Source of the DNA: Wenzhouxiangella sp. XN79A | GTDB taxonomy: Bacteria > Pseudomonadota > Gammaproteobacteria > Xanthomonadales > Wenzhouxiangellaceae | DNA length: 64,000 nucleotides | Assembly: GCF_012272825.1 (NCBI RefSeq) | Contig: NZ_JAAWWS010000125.1 | Coordinates: forward strand, 62,001-126,000 | Direction: 5' to 3' | In this document: positions 63,079 through 64,000 of the stretch, piece by piece | How the letters are laid out: each line of letters starts with the position of its first letter | How positions within the stretch are numbered: position 1 is the stretch's first letter | Position numbers and translations under genes: made by a program | The notes under the pieces: model-generated | Told to the model about the DNA's origin: nothing | Database searches by the model: none | Seen by the model: the letters and a program-made list of their open reading frames with translations, nothing else

Positions 63079-64000
63079 GTGTCCGGCCTGATTCCCGAAT
63101 CCTTCATCGAGACGCTGCTCGAGCGCGTCGACATCGTCGATGTGATTTCGCAGCGCGTGCCGCTGAAGCCGGCCGGGCACGAATACAAGGCCTGCTGTCC
63201 GTTCCACGACGAGAAGACCCCGTCGTTCTACGTCAGTCCGCAGAAGCAGTTCTACCATTGCTTCGGCTGCGGTGCGCACGGCACCGCCATCGGCTTCGTC
63301 ATGCAGCACGACGGGCTGGAGTTCCCGGCCGCGATCGAGGACCTGGCAGGTCAGGTGGGGCTCGAAGTGCCGCGCACCGGCGGCGCCGATCCGGGCGTGC
63401 GCAAGCGCGAGCAGGAGCCGCTGCTCAACGCGCTGGAGGCCGCCCAGAATTTCTTCCGCGCCCAGCTCAAGCGCGACGAGACCGCCCGTGGCTACCTCGC
63501 CGAGCGCGGCCTCGATGAGCGCACCCTCGACGAGTTCGGCGTCGGTCGCGCGCCCGATGCCTGGTCGGCGCTGGTCGACCGGCTGATCGAACAGGGCCAC
63601 AAGGCGGCCGACCTGGAAAAGGCCGGGCTGGCCGGCAAGGCCCGCAACGGCAACTGGATCGACAAGTTCCGCAACCGGATCATGTTTCCGATCCGCGATC
63701 GCCGCGGCCGGGTGATCGCGTTCGGCGGCCGGGCGCTGGGCGACGATGGTCCGAAATACCTGAACTCGGCCGAGTCGCCGGTCTTCCACAAGGGCCGCGA
63801 GCTGTACCGGCTGTTCGAGGTCCGGCGCGGCGGCCTGCCCGATCGGCTGCTGGTCGTCGAGGGCTACATGGACGCCGCGGCGCTGTTCCAGTTCGGCTTC
63901 GAGGACGCCGTGGCCACGCTGGGTACCGCGGTCACCTCCGACCACGTCGAGCTGATGTTCCGGGCGACCTCGGTGGTGGTGTTCTGTTTCGACGGCGACG
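63079..64000 (+). CDS. dnaG: DNA primase, N-terminal part
   Basis: About 307 residues before the right edge cuts the gene. CHC2 zinc finger near 38-64 (CCPFHDEKTPSFYVSP and YHCFGCGAHG), then the catalytic core with FPIRDRRGRVIAFGGRALG and the TOPRIM glutamate motif LLVVEGYMDAAALFQFG; the next TOPRIM Asp pair begins at VVFCFDGD. GTG at 63079 is taken as start because homology begins at SGLIPESFIETLLERVDIVD; the ribosome-binding site is weak. Confidence 0.95.
   Translation, partial: MSGLIPESFIETLLERVDIVDVISQRVPLKPAGHEYKACCPFHDEKTPSFYVSPQKQFYHCFGCGAHGTAIGFVMQHDGLEFPAAIEDLAGQVGLEVPRTGGADPGVRKREQEPLLNALEAAQNFFRAQLKRDETARGYLAERGLDERTLDEFGVGRAPDAWSALVDRLIEQGHKAADLEKAGLAGKARNGNWIDKFRNRIMFPIRDRRGRVIAFGGRALGDDGPKYLNSAESPVFHKGRELYRLFEVRRGGLPDRLLVVEGYMDAAALFQFGFEDAVATLGTAVTSDHVELMFRATSVVVFCFDGD

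Overview
The window is high-GC DNA from a bacterial chromosome. Gene content and order (hisG-hisD-hisC-hisB-hisH-hisA-hisF-hisIE preceded by a TrpR-like gene; tyrS / M23 peptidase / anmK; tsaD-folB-folK divergent from rpsU-yqeY-dnaG; plsB; hppA) point to a gammaproteobacterium, most like the Xanthomonadales/Wenzhouxiangella group. That placement is inferred from gene order and style only; no rRNA or tRNA gene was seen.

Layout. 1-10.3 kb: the 3' end of a degenerate EAL gene, a PAP2 phosphatase, then the complete histidine operon on the minus strand, with many ATGA overlaps and an ArsS-like radical SAM gene inserted between hisF and hisIE. 10.3-14.4 kb: membrane pyrophosphatase hppA, its terminator, and a 1.17-kb array of about 25 alternating REP-like palindromes. 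14.4-28.1 kb: housekeeping genes (tetR-like, plsB, pyrF, alpha/beta hydrolase, uvrD, purD, tyrS, M23 peptidase, anmK). 28.2-59.3 kb: accessory island. 59.4-64 kb: housekeeping genes again (DUF2905, folK, folB, tsaD, rpsU, yqeY, start of dnaG).

The island lies between two paralogous, convergently oriented, soluble VirD4/TraG-like ATPase genes (29.8-31.2 kb on + and 57.9-59.3 kb on -). From left to right it holds small membrane and secreted proteins, a PIN-toxin/Phd pair, a Card1/Can2-like CARF nuclease, a DUF1778/GNAT (TacA/TacT-type) pair, a receiver-like cREC protein, a frameshifted metallophosphoesterase, and then a large type III (III-D-like) CRISPR-Cas locus, all on the minus strand.

The CRISPR locus reads, in the direction of transcription: a Crn2/AcrIII-1-type ring nuclease; a protein with six transmembrane helices and a C-terminal CARF-like domain; a 978-aa Cas6-reverse transcriptase-Cas1 fusion; cas2; a two-repeat mini-array with its own leader; then HD-less cas10, a single Cas7, Csx10, a double-Cas7 fusion, Csx19 and a TIGR03986-type RAMP protein; then a second leader and a main array of 40 repeats and 39 spacers.

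Expected working (inference from the families): the fusion protein and Cas2 acquire spacers, possibly from RNA, and its Cas6 domain processes crRNA. The Cas10 complex recognises target RNA and its GGDD palm makes cyclic oligoadenylate. The membrane CARF protein and the Card1-like nuclease are the candidate receptors, and the ring nuclease, translationally coupled to the membrane effector, would switch the signal off. The membrane CARF/ring-nuclease pair is the best candidate for an undescribed system here. The two arrays also carry two spacers that share 17 nt and otherwise differ, over the aligned stretch, only at positions that are synonymous in a plausible reading frame, so the host seems to have met two diverged relatives of the same invader.
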